Source: an uncultured Acidaminococcus sp. (lineage in GTDB: Bacteria > Bacillota > Negativicutes > Acidaminococcales > Acidaminococcaceae). Taken from it: a stretch of 14,855 bases of DNA. Of this stretch, positions 6,310 to 14,224 are shown in pieces. Positions within the stretch are counted from its first letter, which is position 1. The number at the start of each line of letters is the position of its first letter. The notes below the pieces were generated by a model, which did not search any database, was not told where the DNA came from, and saw only the letters and a program-made list of their open reading frames with translations. The stretch spans positions 1 through 14,855 of the forward strand of contig CAJMHI010000044.1 of NCBI GenBank assembly GCA_905213155.1, written 5' to 3'. A program made the translations under genes and the position numbers.

Positions 6310-7173
6310 CTATCCACGGTGCGGTAGCATATCCAAAAAGTTTTTCACGGCTTTGGTCAGGAATAAATCGCTGCGATGAATAAAACCGGTCTGGATGTAG
6401 GTGTATTTTTCCGGTACAGGAATCATTTTCAGATACTGGGTATCTGCGATTTTTTGCACCGCCGCCCGGGGAAAAAGACACACCCCCAGCCCGGCACACA
6501 CATTGGAGAGCAACGTCCCCAAAGAATCCATAGTAATCACTTCCCGGGGCAGTATCCCCTCCTCCTGCATAAAAGTTTCCAGCATGGTACGGTAGCTGCA
6601 TCCCTCCGGCAACACCAGCACCGCATATTTGTCCAGATCCCGCCAGGATTCCATAGGGCAGCGCCGGGATGCCGCCAATACCAGCGTCTCTTTTTGAAAC
6701 GGATAGTACGTCAGCTCTGGATTGCCCACCTTGCGGGAAATAAAAGCCCCTTCCAGCTCCCGTCCCAATACCTTTGCCAATAAGTGGTCCACGTTGCCCG
6801 TAGAAAGATGGAGCCCTACCAGCGGATTGTTCTGGTGATAATAGTACAAAAGCGGTGCCAGATACGTTTCTGCAATGCTTTCCAAGGCACCGATACGAAG
6901 CGTCCCCCGTGCCTCTCCCTCTTCCTGCATGGCAGCTTTGGCCTGCTCCATAAGGCCCAGAATTTTATCCGTGTACTGCAAAAATTCTTCTCCTTTGCCG
7001 GTAAGTTGCACGCCCCGATGATTCCGGTAAAATAATTGGGTGCCCAGCTCTTTTTCCAGCAGGCTGATTTTGGTGGATAAATTGGACTGGGCATACGACA
7101 ATTCCTCTGCCGCCTTGGACATACTCTGGCAGCGGGCCACCGTCGCAAAAAATTGTAAGGTCTGCAGCTCCAT
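6310..7173 (-). CDS. LysR family regulator divergent from hgdAB
   Basis: A 287-residue LysR-type transcription factor. The N-terminal winged helix-turn-helix spans about residues 1-60 (LQFFATVARCQSMSKAAEEL, then YAQSNLSTKISLLEKELG and LFYRNHRGVQLT); its style is that of the CzcR/GltC branch. The effector-binding domain (about 90-287) starts at GTLRIGALES. AGGAG 5 nt upstream supports the ATG at 7173. It is transcribed away from hgdA across a 145-bp region that holds a LysR-like inverted repeat, so it most likely controls hgdAB and itself. The coinducer is unknown; a glutamate-pathway intermediate is a reasonable guess from context only. Confidence 0.92.
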   Translation of the reverse strand: MELQTLQFFATVARCQSMSKAAEELSYAQSNLSTKISLLEKELGTQLFYRNHRGVQLTGKGEEFLQYTDKILGLMEQAKAAMQEEGEARGTLRIGALESIAETYLAPLLYYYHQNNPLVGLHLSTGNVDHLLAKVLGRELEGAFISRKVGNPELTYYPFQKETLVLAASRRCPMESWRDLDKYAVLVLPEGCSYRTMLETFMQEEGILPREVITMDSLGTLLSNVCAGLGVCLFPRAAVQKIADTQYLKMIPVPEKYTYIQTGFIHRSDLFLTKAVKNFLDMLPHRG

Positions 7174-7221
7174 AGTCTCTCCTCATTCCATATGATATTT
7201 ATATATGTTATATATCTTTTC

Positions 7222-7240
7222 TGCTATTTACTATATAGCA
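7222..7240. promoter_or_regulatory. LysR-type inverted repeat in the hgdA promoter region
   Basis: TGCTAT-ttactat-ATAGCA has perfect 6-bp arms and contains the T-N11-A spacing favoured by LysR regulators. It overlaps the putative -35 of hgdA. An AT-rich stretch with further overlapping half-repeats (7194-7215) lies on the LysR side. Confidence 0.5.
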
Positions 7241-7255
7241 TCCTCCTGTTAGAAT
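7227..7255 (+). promoter_or_regulatory. Putative hgdAB promoter
   Basis: TTTACT (7227-7232), a 17-bp spacer and an extended -10 TGTTAGAAT (7247-7255). The weak -35 within the inverted repeat suggests activator dependence. Transcription would start near 7262, at the foot of the hairpin GTAAGA-aagtag-TCTTAC (7261-7278), which would then cap the mRNA. Confidence 0.5.
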
Positions 7256-7318
7256 CAAGAGTAAGAAAGTAGTCTTACCAAAAATATGCAGGGTTAAACA
7301 AAGAGAGGAGTATAGATT

Positions 7319-8749
7319 ATGGCAAAAGTGAGTCCTGGCGTACAAGCGCTGCGGGATGTTGTAGAAAAAGTATACCGTGAACTGCGGGAAGCGAAAGAAA
7401 GAGGAGAAAAAGTAGGTTGGTCCTCTTCTAAATTCCCTTGTGAACTAGCCGAATCCTTTGGCCTCCATGTAGGCTATCCTGAAAACCAGGCGGCTGGTAT
7501 CGCTGCCAACCGGGACGGCGAAGTGATGTGCGAGGCCGCTGAAAACCTGGGCTATGATAACGATATTTGTGGCTATGCCCGGATTTCCCTGGCCTATGCT
7601 GCCGGTTACCGGGGCTCCAACAAAATGGACGAAAATGGCAACTATGTCATTAACCCCAACAGCGGCAAACAAATGAAGGACGAAAACGGGAAGAAAGTTT
7701 TCGATGAAAACGGAAAACCCGTGATTGATCCTAAGACTCTGAAACCCTATCCCACTACGGATAACATCTATGAAATTGCAGCCCTGCCCGAAGGGGAAGA
7801 AAAGACCCGCCGGCAGAATGCCTTGCATAAATACCGTCAGATGACCATGCCCATGCCGGACTTCGTGCTGTGCTGCAACAACATTTGCAACTGCATGACC
7901 AAATGGTATGAAGACATTGCCCGGCGGCACAACATTCCCCTGATCATGATGGATATTCCTTATAACGAATTCGATCATGTGAACGAAGCCAACGTAAAAT
8001 ACATCCGCAGCCAGTTTGACACCGCCATCCGGCAGATGGAAGAACTGACCGGGCGGAAATTTGACGAAGACAAATTCGAACAATGCTGCCAGAACGCCAA
8101 CCGTTCTGCCAAAGCTTGGTTAAAAGTCTGCAACTACCTGCAGTATAAACCGGCGCCGTTTAACGGTTTTGACCTGTTTAACCACATGGCGGATATCGTT
8201 ACCGCCCGTGGCCGTGTAGAAACCGCTGAAGCCTTTGAACTGCTGGCCAGCGAACTGGAACAGCACGTCAAAGAAGGCACCACCACGGCACCGTTCAAAG
8301 AACAGCACCGGATTATGTTTGAAGGGATTCCTTGCTGGCCGAAACTGCCGCAACTGTTCAAACCGCTGAAAGCCAACGGCCTAAACATCACCGGCGTGGT
8401 GTATGCTCCTGCCTTCGGTTTTGAATACGACAACTACGACGGCCTGATTAAAGCCTACTGCAAGGCGCCAAACTCTGTCAGCGTAGAGCAGGGCGTTGCC
8501 TGGCGTGAAGGATTAATCCGGGACAACAAAGTAGACGGCGTGCTGGTGCACTACAACCGTTCCTGCAAACCCTGGAGCGGGTACATGCCAGAAATGCAGC
8601 GGCGTTTCACCGCAGACATGGGGATTCCTACTGCCGGATTTGATGGAGACCAGGCTGACCCGCGGAACTTTAACGCGGCCCAGTATGAAACCCGTGTACA
8701 AGGTCTGGTAGAAGCTATGGAAGCTAATGACGAAAAGAAGGGGAATTGA
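7319..8749 (+). CDS. hgdA: (R)-2-hydroxyglutaryl-CoA dehydratase, alpha subunit
   Basis: With HgdB it forms the oxygen-sensitive iron-sulfur enzyme that dehydrates (R)-2-hydroxyglutaryl-CoA to glutaconyl-CoA in the hydroxyglutarate route of glutamate fermentation. The mechanism uses a ketyl radical started by one electron from the ATP-driven activator HgdC. The 476 residues match the A. fermentans subunit in length and in long blocks that I recognise, such as GVQALRDVVEKVYRELREAK and MPMPDFVLCCNNICNC (C185, C186, C190, C192). Further cysteines in GIPCWPKL and HYNRSCKPWSG are candidate cluster or active-site residues. A hydrophilic segment with three DENG repeats (about 102-138) is also part of the known protein. 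AGAGGAG 8 nt upstream fixes the start. hgdB begins 2 bp after the stop. No hgdC is present nearby. Confidence 0.95.
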   Translation: MAKVSPGVQALRDVVEKVYRELREAKERGEKVGWSSSKFPCELAESFGLHVGYPENQAAGIAANRDGEVMCEAAENLGYDNDICGYARISLAYAAGYRGSNKMDENGNYVINPNSGKQMKDENGKKVFDENGKPVIDPKTLKPYPTTDNIYEIAALPEGEEKTRRQNALHKYRQMTMPMPDFVLCCNNICNCMTKWYEDIARRHNIPLIMMDIPYNEFDHVNEANVKYIRSQFDTAIRQMEELTGRKFDEDKFEQCCQNANRSAKAWLKVCNYLQYKPAPFNGFDLFNHMADIVTARGRVETAEAFELLASELEQHVKEGTTTAPFKEQHRIMFEGIPCWPKLPQLFKPLKANGLNITGVVYAPAFGFEYDNYDGLIKAYCKAPNSVSVEQGVAWREGLIRDNKVDGVLVHYNRSCKPWSGYMPEMQRRFTADMGIPTAGFDGDQADPRNFNAAQYETRVQGLVEAMEANDEKKGN

Positions 8750-8751
8750 CA

Positions 8752-9891
8752 ATGGCTATTGACGCATTGATTGATGAGTTTAAAAAGATTGCTGCCAGTC
8801 CCAAAACCCAGCTGGCCAAATATAAGGCACAAGGGAAAAAGGTAATTGGCGTACTGCCGTACTATGTTCCGGAAGAACTGGTCTATGCAGGCGATATGGT
8901 TCCTATGGGAGTGTGGGGCTGTAACGGCAAGCAGGAAATCCGTTCCAAGGAATACTGTGCTACATTCTATTGCACCTTGGCCCAGCAGTCTCTGGAAATG
9001 CTGCTGGATGGAACGCTGGATGGCATTGATGGGATTATCACACCGGTACTGTGCGATACCCTGCGGCCTATGAGCCAGAATTTCAAAGTGGCTATGAAAG
9101 ATAAGATGCCTGTTATGTTCCTGGCACATCCGCAAGTCCGCGATACCATTGGTGGCAAGCAGTATTCTTACGATATGTTCAGTGAAGTGAAGGCACATTT
9201 GGAAAAGATTTGCGGCCGTGCTATCACCAATGACGACATTAAAAATGCCATTCGTGTCTACAATAAGAGCCGTAAAGCCCGTCGTGAGTTCTGCAAACTG
9301 GCAGGGGAGCATCCGGAACTAATTTCCGCTTCTACCCGTTCCGCCGTGCTGACCGCTGCCTATTTTGAACGGAAGGACGAATACACCGACCGTTTGGAAA
9401 AACTGAATGCAGAGCTGGCAGCAGCACCCAAAGGCAATTTTGACGGCCATAAGGTTGTAGTTTCTGGGATCATCTATAATATGCCTGGTATTTTGGCTGC
9501 TATGGATCGCAATAAACTGGCGATTGCTGCCGATGACTGTGCGTATGAAAGCCGTAGCTTTACGGTGGACGCTCCCGAGGACATGGATAATGGCATGCAA
9601 GCATTGGCTGTATGGTTTTCCAAACAGGGCAATGATCCCCTGCTGTATGATACAACCTATGCCCAGAATACCCGTGCAGAACATGTATGCAAACTGGCAG
9701 AAGAAAGCGGCGCCGAAGGCGTTATCGTTTATATGATGCAGTTCTGCGATCCGGAAGAAATGGAATATCCTGATCTGAAGAAGGCTCTGGATGCCCATCA
9801 TATTCCCAATGTGAAGATAGGTGTAGACCAAATGACCGCCGACTTCGGACAAGCACAAACTGCTCTGGAAGCCTTTGCAGAAAGCCTGTAA
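8752..9891 (+). CDS. hgdB: (R)-2-hydroxyglutaryl-CoA dehydratase, beta subunit
   Basis: Partner of HgdA in the dehydratase heterodimer. It has 379 residues, the length known for A. fermentans, and shares recognisable blocks with it, including LPYYVPEELVYA, GVWGCNGKQE, TPVLCDTLRPMSQNFKVAMK and the C-terminal GQAQTALEAFAESL. Cysteines C57, C69, C74 and C101, and later ones in ADDCAYES and QFCDPEEMEYP, include the likely ligands of its iron-sulfur cluster. The start is the ATG at 8752, two bases after the hgdA stop, with AAGGGG 8 nt upstream inside the end of hgdA; an in-frame TTG at 8746 overlaps that stop and is less likely. The tight spacing implies translational coupling and equal subunit supply. 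Confidence 0.95.
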   Translation: MAIDALIDEFKKIAASPKTQLAKYKAQGKKVIGVLPYYVPEELVYAGDMVPMGVWGCNGKQEIRSKEYCATFYCTLAQQSLEMLLDGTLDGIDGIITPVLCDTLRPMSQNFKVAMKDKMPVMFLAHPQVRDTIGGKQYSYDMFSEVKAHLEKICGRAITNDDIKNAIRVYNKSRKARREFCKLAGEHPELISASTRSAVLTAAYFERKDEYTDRLEKLNAELAAAPKGNFDGHKVVVSGIIYNMPGILAAMDRNKLAIAADDCAYESRSFTVDAPEDMDNGMQALAVWFSKQGNDPLLYDTTYAQNTRAEHVCKLAEESGAEGVIVYMMQFCDPEEMEYPDLKKALDAHHIPNVKIGVDQMTADFGQAQTALEAFAESL

Positions 9892-9910
9892 TTTCATATG
9901 GGTACGTTTA

Positions 9911-9948
9911 CAAAGCCCTGGAAAATCGAAAGATTTTCCGGGGCTTTG
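9911..9948. terminator. Long hairpin after hgdB
   Basis: Arms 9911-9927 and 9932-9948 pair over 17 bp with one G-T pair around a GAAA tetraloop. No T tract follows in either direction, so termination would depend on the stem alone or on 3' end protection. It lies between convergent hgdB and LysR genes and could serve both. Confidence 0.7.
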
Positions 9949-9970
9949 CCGTGAAATGTAGTACTGCAGC

Positions 9971-10897
9971 CTACAAAATTTCCGTCACAATCTCTTGCAA
10001 AAGTGCAAGGAAATCCTTGAGAAGGGGATTATTTTCTTCTTTTTTGCGGTAGCAGGCGACGAGCCAGGGATAGTGCGCCGGATCTCCTGTTAAAAAATAG
10101 GAGACCGGTTTTGCTGGATGGAAGTGTTTTACGTAGGCTTCCATGCAAAACGCCACGCCCATGCCTTCGGCTGCCAGACGCACAGCTGTTTCCAGGCTTT
10201 CGATTTCACGGATCTTAGGACGCTCTTTCAGCTGCCGCAATACTTTATTTTCCTGCTGCCGGATTTGGTGCACATCACTTTGAAGCAAAAGAGTTTCATT
10301 ACCCAGCAGTTCTGCTGGCAAATAGGGATAGCGCTGCCCCGGCAGCGCTTTTGCTTTTTTACACAAAGGGTGTGCGGCAGGCAGTGCCACCATCAGTCCA
10401 TCCCTTCGCAGGGCAAGCGTTGCCAAGGCGGGATCACACGTATCCAAATAGCCAAAGAGCAGGTCATACCGTTTTTGCCGCAAGCCCTCCATCAGCTCCC
10501 GCTGGTGATTATGCTGCAATTGTAATTCCACTTGCGGGTGCGCTTTGTGAAACCGGGTAATCATGGCGGGCATGACAAGGGTAGAAAAAATCAGATAGGT
10601 ACCAATCCGTAGCCTATTCTTCTGCTTTTCCTGCAGTGTTTTCAACGATTCTTCCAGCTCCTCATCCATGGCCAGTATTTTCCGTGCCGTGGAGAGCAAC
10701 AAATATCCTGCTTCTGTGGGAATGACTTCCTTATTTTCCCGTAAAAATAGCGGTAATTGTAGTTGGTCTTCCAGTTTCTTAATGGCAATGCTCAGCGTAG
10801 GCTGGGTGATAAAAAGTTTACGGGCCGCTGTGTGGTAGCTCCCGGTATCGGCCAGCGTGCACAGATACAGCAACTGCCGGAGTTGTAACACCATCAT
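9971..10897 (-). CDS. LysR family regulator divergent from the transporter-amidohydrolase unit
   Basis: A 308-residue LysR-type regulator. The DNA-binding domain (about 1-62) reads LRQLLYLCTLADTGSYHTAA, then ITQPTLSIAIKKLEDQL and LFLRENKEVIPTEAG, the standard winged helix-turn-helix. The effector domain starts near RLRIGTYLIFS. The start chosen is the ATG at 10897, followed at once by a second ATG; AGGGGAG lies 5 nt upstream of the first and 8 nt upstream of the second. A longer frame to 10975 runs through the promoter and is rejected. It faces away from the YfcC-type transporter gene over 202 bp and probably controls that unit. It is not closely similar to the LysR beside hgdA. Ligand unknown. 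Confidence 0.92.
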   Translation of the reverse strand: MMVLQLRQLLYLCTLADTGSYHTAARKLFITQPTLSIAIKKLEDQLQLPLFLRENKEVIPTEAGYLLLSTARKILAMDEELEESLKTLQEKQKNRLRIGTYLIFSTLVMPAMITRFHKAHPQVELQLQHNHQRELMEGLRQKRYDLLFGYLDTCDPALATLALRRDGLMVALPAAHPLCKKAKALPGQRYPYLPAELLGNETLLLQSDVHQIRQQENKVLRQLKERPKIREIESLETAVRLAAEGMGVAFCMEAYVKHFHPAKPVSYFLTGDPAHYPWLVACYRKKEENNPLLKDFLALLQEIVTEIL

Positions 10898-10922
10898 ACT
10901 CTCTCCCCTCGTAAGTGATTTC

Positions 10923-10931
10923 ATTATACCA
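10923..10931 (-). promoter_or_regulatory. Extended -10 promoter of the second LysR gene
   Basis: On the minus strand this reads TGGTATAAT, a perfect extended -10, ending 25 bp before the start codon at 10897. The leader would be short, roughly 20 nt, and contains the AGGGGAG ribosome site. No good -35 is seen. Confidence 0.6.
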
Positions 10932-11003
10932 TGTTTCCAATAGAGAAAACTTATAAAATAATGCTTGATTGACAAAATTTATCGTGTTATAAAATATAGC
11001 AAT

Positions 11004-11032
11004 TTGAATGTTCGAACAATTTTCACTACAAT
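11004..11032 (+). promoter_or_regulatory. Candidate promoter of the transporter-amidohydrolase unit
   Basis: TTGAAT (11004-11009), exactly 17 bp, then TACAAT (11027-11032), 67 bp ahead of the start codon. The palindrome TGTTCGAACA (11009-11018) overlaps its spacer and is a candidate operator. A second option lies just upstream: TTGACA (10969-10974) with TAAAAT (10990-10995), but with a short 15-bp spacer. Confidence 0.5.
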
Positions 11033-11099
11033 AAATAGCAGAGAAGTGTACTACTAAAAGGCCGGATATACGCCAGCCGGAGAAAGGAAAGAGAGAAAC

Positions 11100-12521
11100 A
11101 TGGAAACCAACAAGGCAGTACCCAAACCTGTCAAGAAAGTCAAAGTTCCCCATACCTTTATTATTATCTTTGCGCTGATTGTACTGGCAGTGATTATGAC
11201 CTGGATCATTCCCGCAGGAATGTACGACTTTGTGAAAAATGCCAGCGGCAGAAAGGTCGTGGATCCGGCAACTTTCCACTATGTAAAAAATGCGGGGGTT
11301 AATCCACTGAAAATACCTCTATATATTATCGCCGCATTTGCCAAGCGGATTGATCTGGTGATGATTATTCTCATGTCTGGCTCTGCCTTCCATGTAGTGA
11401 CCAAAACAGGTTCCCTGCAAGCCATCCTGGCATTAGGAGCACGGAAGTTTTCTGATCGCCTGGAAGTATTTATCCCCGTCCTTACTTTGATTTTTGGACT
11501 CATCTGTACCACCCAGGGCGCAAATACTTTTATCCCCTTTGCACCGGTGCTGGTTATGCTGGCCATGGCTATGGGAATGGATTCTATCACAGGGGCGGCA
11601 ATCCTCCTCATGGGCGGCGCTATTGGTTTTTCTACCGGGACACTCAATATGTATACTACTGTAGTGGCGCAGAGCATTGCGGAACTGCCGCCGTATTCCG
11701 GACTGGGCTTTCGTTCCTTCTGCTTTGTGATTTACTATATTGTGACCAATATCTACCTCATCCGGTATGCTAAAAAAATTAAGGCAAATCCCCAGGCAAG
11801 TCCTATGTACGACCTGGATCAGGAAACGCTGGCCAGCGAAGGCGGCTTGGATCTGGATCGGGCCGGAGAACTCAATCACAAAAAGATGCTTCCGCTAGTT
11901 CTTCTCGTCATTGCCTTTGCCGGAATTATTTACGGTGCTATTGCCTTAAAATGGGGCATGAACGAAATGTCCGCCGTTTTCCTGGTCTATGCGGTGGCAG
12001 CAGATTTACTCAGCGGCGCCAGTGCCAATGAGATGTGCAAAGACCTTATTGACGGCAGCAAACAAATGCTGGGGGCAGCGTTCATTATCGGCATGGCGAC
12101 GGCTATCAGCAATATCATGAATGATGGAAAAATCACCTATACCATTGTCCATAGCCTATCCTCCATGCTGGAAGGCCTGCCGGCAGTTGTCATTGCACCT
12201 GGGATGGTGATTGCCAATACGATTATCAATATTTTCCTCACTAGCGGCAGCGGGCAGGCAGTGGCTGTTATGCCCATTCTTACGCCACTAGCGGATGTTT
12301 TGGGGGTAACTCGCCAGACTACGGTGCTGGCCTTTAACTTCGGGGATGGATTCTGCAACTACGTACTACCTACGTCCACGGCCCTCATGGGAACGCTCAG
12401 CGTAACCAATATTCCCTATGACCGCTGGATGCGGTTTATGTGGAAGCTTTTCCTGATTTGGCTGGTGGTAGGATGTGTTTTGGTGTCTGTGGCCCAGTTC
12501 ATCCATTTGGGGCCCATGTAA
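11100..12521 (+). CDS. YfcC family transporter
   Basis: A 473-residue polytopic membrane protein of the YfcC group within the DcuC/ion transporter superfamily. Family marks are the N-terminal PHTFIIIFALIVLAVIMTWI with IPAGMYDF, the mid-protein stretch CTTQGANTFIPFAPVLVM, and the C-terminal NFGDGFCNYVLPTS followed by ALMGTLSVTNIPYDRWMRF. About 11-12 hydrophobic segments are visible, with a charged cytoplasmic loop around residues 225-260. Substrates of this family are poorly known; peptides, amino acids or dicarboxylates have been suggested. The M20 hydrolase gene follows 35 bp downstream, so the cargo is probably an N-acyl amino acid or dipeptide, much as AbgT is paired with AbgAB, although this protein is not AbgT itself. 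The ribosome site is diffuse (AAAGGAAAGAGAG). Confidence 0.85.
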   Translation: METNKAVPKPVKKVKVPHTFIIIFALIVLAVIMTWIIPAGMYDFVKNASGRKVVDPATFHYVKNAGVNPLKIPLYIIAAFAKRIDLVMIILMSGSAFHVVTKTGSLQAILALGARKFSDRLEVFIPVLTLIFGLICTTQGANTFIPFAPVLVMLAMAMGMDSITGAAILLMGGAIGFSTGTLNMYTTVVAQSIAELPPYSGLGFRSFCFVIYYIVTNIYLIRYAKKIKANPQASPMYDLDQETLASEGGLDLDRAGELNHKKMLPLVLLVIAFAGIIYGAIALKWGMNEMSAVFLVYAVAADLLSGASANEMCKDLIDGSKQMLGAAFIIGMATAISNIMNDGKITYTIVHSLSSMLEGLPAVVIAPGMVIANTIINIFLTSGSGQAVAVMPILTPLADVLGVTRQTTVLAFNFGDGFCNYVLPTSTALMGTLSVTNIPYDRWMRFMWKLFLIWLVVGCVLVSVAQFIHLGPM

Positions 12522-12556
12522 GCAGCACGTAATTTTCGAGAAAGGAGTATGGAGTA

Positions 12557-13750
12557 ATGCTGGAACAACAAATTAAACTAGCAAATGACTGTGTAGAGGC
12601 CCAAAAGGAATCATTGCTTCATATGGCAGATGAGATTTTTGAGCATCCGGAAATCGGTCCGCATGAAACCTTTGCCAGCGGTCTTTTGACCGACTATTTG
12701 GAAGCCCATGGTTTTACTGTGACCAGGGGCATTGCCACACTTCCTACAGCTTTCCGTGCCGTATATCAGCATGGTGAGGGCGGTCCCAATATCGGGCTTT
12801 TGTGTGAATATGATGCCCTTCCTATGGGACACGGCTGCGGCCATCATATGCAGGGCCCGGCTATTTTAGGCGCTGCAGTTGCCATTCAGCAGGCTGCCGG
12901 GGAGAAACCCTTCACGTTAACCGTATATGGTACGCCGGCAGAAGAAAATATCAGCGGCAAATTTATCATGATCCAAAATGGCTGCGATTTTCACGAGCTG
13001 GATGTGGCACTGATGATGCACGGGGGACCGGCTACTCAGACTGATATCAAAAGTCTGGCAAATACGAAATATACCTTGACCTATCACGGTAAGGCCGCCC
13101 ATGCGGCGCTGAAACCAGAAGCAGGACGCAGCAGCCTGGACGCCATGTGTCTGGCATTTCACGCTATAGAATGCTTGCGGGAGCACGTCACCGATGATGT
13201 AAAGATTCACTACAACATTACTGATGCCGGCGGCAGCCCTGCCAATGTAGTGCCCAGCCTGACCAGTGCGGATGTGATGATTCGGGCCAATACCATCAAA
13301 GGGGTGCAGCTTGTCATGGCACGCATGGAAAAGATTTTCCAGGGGGCGGCGCTTATGACGGAAACTACAGTGACCTATGAACCAGAAAAAATCATTGATA
13401 ACAAAATCCCTAATTTCCATTTAAACGACTTGCTGATGAAACACGCCAAAGCACTGGGAGCTCCCAATTGCCAGCCGCCCCGGCAGCGTACCGGCTCCAC
13501 GGATTTTGCCAATGTAATGCACCGGGTGCCCGGATCTTGTATTCGTGTAGCCTTTGTGGCACCAGGCGCGGCGGCCCATTCCCAGGAATTTTTGGATGCC
13601 GGGAAAACAGAGGCAGCGCATCAAGCAGTCTTGTATGGCGCTAAAATCCTGGCAGATACCGTACTGGAATTAGTAGCAAAGCCGGATGAATTGGCTGCAA
13701 TCAAGGCAGAATTCCAGGAACGTCTCGCTAAAGAAGCACAGGAAGCATAA
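12557..13750 (+). CDS. M20 family amidohydrolase/peptidase
   Basis: A 397-residue cytoplasmic zinc-type amidohydrolase of the M20 family, most like the ACY1L2/AbgB branch. The metal site is visible: GHGCGHH at 91-97, the preceding EYDALP at 84-89, the catalytic pair in GTPAEE (E129, E130) and H155 in MMHGGP. The dimerisation (lid) domain begins near KYTLTYHGKAAHAAL (172-186), and the last ligand region contains APGAAAHSQEF near 335-345. It would split an amide bond, such as N-acyl or N-aminobenzoyl amino acid or a dipeptide. AAAGGAG lies 9 nt upstream. It follows the transporter by 35 bp in one unit and is closed by a strong terminator. The exact substrate is not readable from sequence. Confidence 0.9.
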   Translation: MLEQQIKLANDCVEAQKESLLHMADEIFEHPEIGPHETFASGLLTDYLEAHGFTVTRGIATLPTAFRAVYQHGEGGPNIGLLCEYDALPMGHGCGHHMQGPAILGAAVAIQQAAGEKPFTLTVYGTPAEENISGKFIMIQNGCDFHELDVALMMHGGPATQTDIKSLANTKYTLTYHGKAAHAALKPEAGRSSLDAMCLAFHAIECLREHVTDDVKIHYNITDAGGSPANVVPSLTSADVMIRANTIKGVQLVMARMEKIFQGAALMTETTVTYEPEKIIDNKIPNFHLNDLLMKHAKALGAPNCQPPRQRTGSTDFANVMHRVPGSCIRVAFVAPGAAAHSQEFLDAGKTEAAHQAVLYGAKILADTVLELVAKPDELAAIKAEFQERLAKEAQEA

Positions 13751-13784
13751 ATATAGTTTTTACGCACAAGTTAATCATTGCAAC

Positions 13785-13820
13785 AAAAAAAGGATCGGTG
13801 TTCAGGCATCGATCCTTTTT
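13785..13820 (+). terminator. Terminator after the amidohydrolase
   Basis: AGGATCGGTG/CATCGATCCT pair (one G-T) around a 6-nt loop, with seven A before and six T after, so the A and T tracts extend the stem. It would work in both directions and closes the transporter-amidohydrolase unit before the A/T-rich segment. Confidence 0.9.
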
Positions 13821-13908
13821 TACTATTGCCTTTAGTAGATGCACAGCGCCTGTTTTTATTGAATTATGTTTCAATGAAGTATGATTTAATAAAACAACCG
13901 CAAATCTA

Positions 13909-13917
13909 TGGTATAAT
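13909..13917 (+). promoter_or_regulatory. Extended -10 promoter of the three-gene small cluster
   Basis: TGGTATAAT, a perfect extended -10, 37 bp ahead of the first start codon. The 16 bases 13903-13918 (AATCTATGGTATAATA) are identical to the minus-strand promoter of map at 1696-1711. No clear -35 is seen. Confidence 0.65.
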
Positions 13918-13954
13918 ACTGGAAAAGATTTATTATGAGAAGGGTGGTGCTGGA

Positions 13955-14224
13955 ATGGACTATGCTACGTTGGGCAAGGATAAAGAATTCACAGTGTTTA
14001 AATATGGGTCTCATACGATTCGGTTCCTAGCACCGTATTCCTTGGAACGGTATACTGCAATAAAAAGTTGGGACCAAGGGTATTTGGTCGTGATGGCAAA
14101 ATACAAACATAATATGGAAAGTGAAGAAGAATATATTGACCTGGGCCCTATTTTAAAAGATTTATATTATTCGCCTGAAGCGTTTTTAAGACCTATTAAA
14201 GAGGTGAAATTAGAAAATGCCTGA
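13955..14224 (+). CDS. Small protein of unknown function, first gene of the cluster
   Basis: An 89-residue soluble protein that I cannot assign. No signal peptide, membrane segment or cysteine is present. It is rich in aromatic residues (Y3, F12, F15, Y17, F24, Y28, Y33, W39, Y43) and looks like a small mixed alpha/beta domain, with likely strands at EFTVFKYG, HTIRFLAP and GYLVVMAKY, then an acidic stretch ESEEEYIDLGPILKDL. The start at 13955 has GGTGG 7 nt upstream; a longer frame from 13778 would run through the upstream terminator and is rejected. The gene overlaps the next by 8 bp, implying coupled translation. The A/T-rich base composition differs from the genes to the left. Confidence 0.8.
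   Translation: MDYATLGKDKEFTVFKYGSHTIRFLAPYSLERYTAIKSWDQGYLVVMAKYKHNMESEEEYIDLGPILKDLYYSPEAFLRPIKEVKLENA

Noticed and set aside
7625..7735. Internal DENGK-type repeats in hgdA considered as a tandem repeat or recent insertion
   Set aside because: The same hydrophilic segment is part of the known A. fermentans subunit, so it is an ordinary feature of the protein.
7445..8083. Open frame of 212 codons on the minus strand inside hgdA
   Set aside because: It is antisense to a well-recognised enzyme gene, has no ribosome site and no family resemblance; codon bias of hgdA explains it.
8551..9897. Long minus-strand open frames (253 and 192 codons) opposite hgdB
   Set aside because: They lie opposite hgdB (the first also opposite the end of hgdA), have no start signals and read as compositionally odd shadow proteins.
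13778..13954. Extension of the first small gene back to a TTG codon
   Set aside because: It would translate the upstream terminator and the -10 promoter; the ATG at 13955 has a ribosome site.
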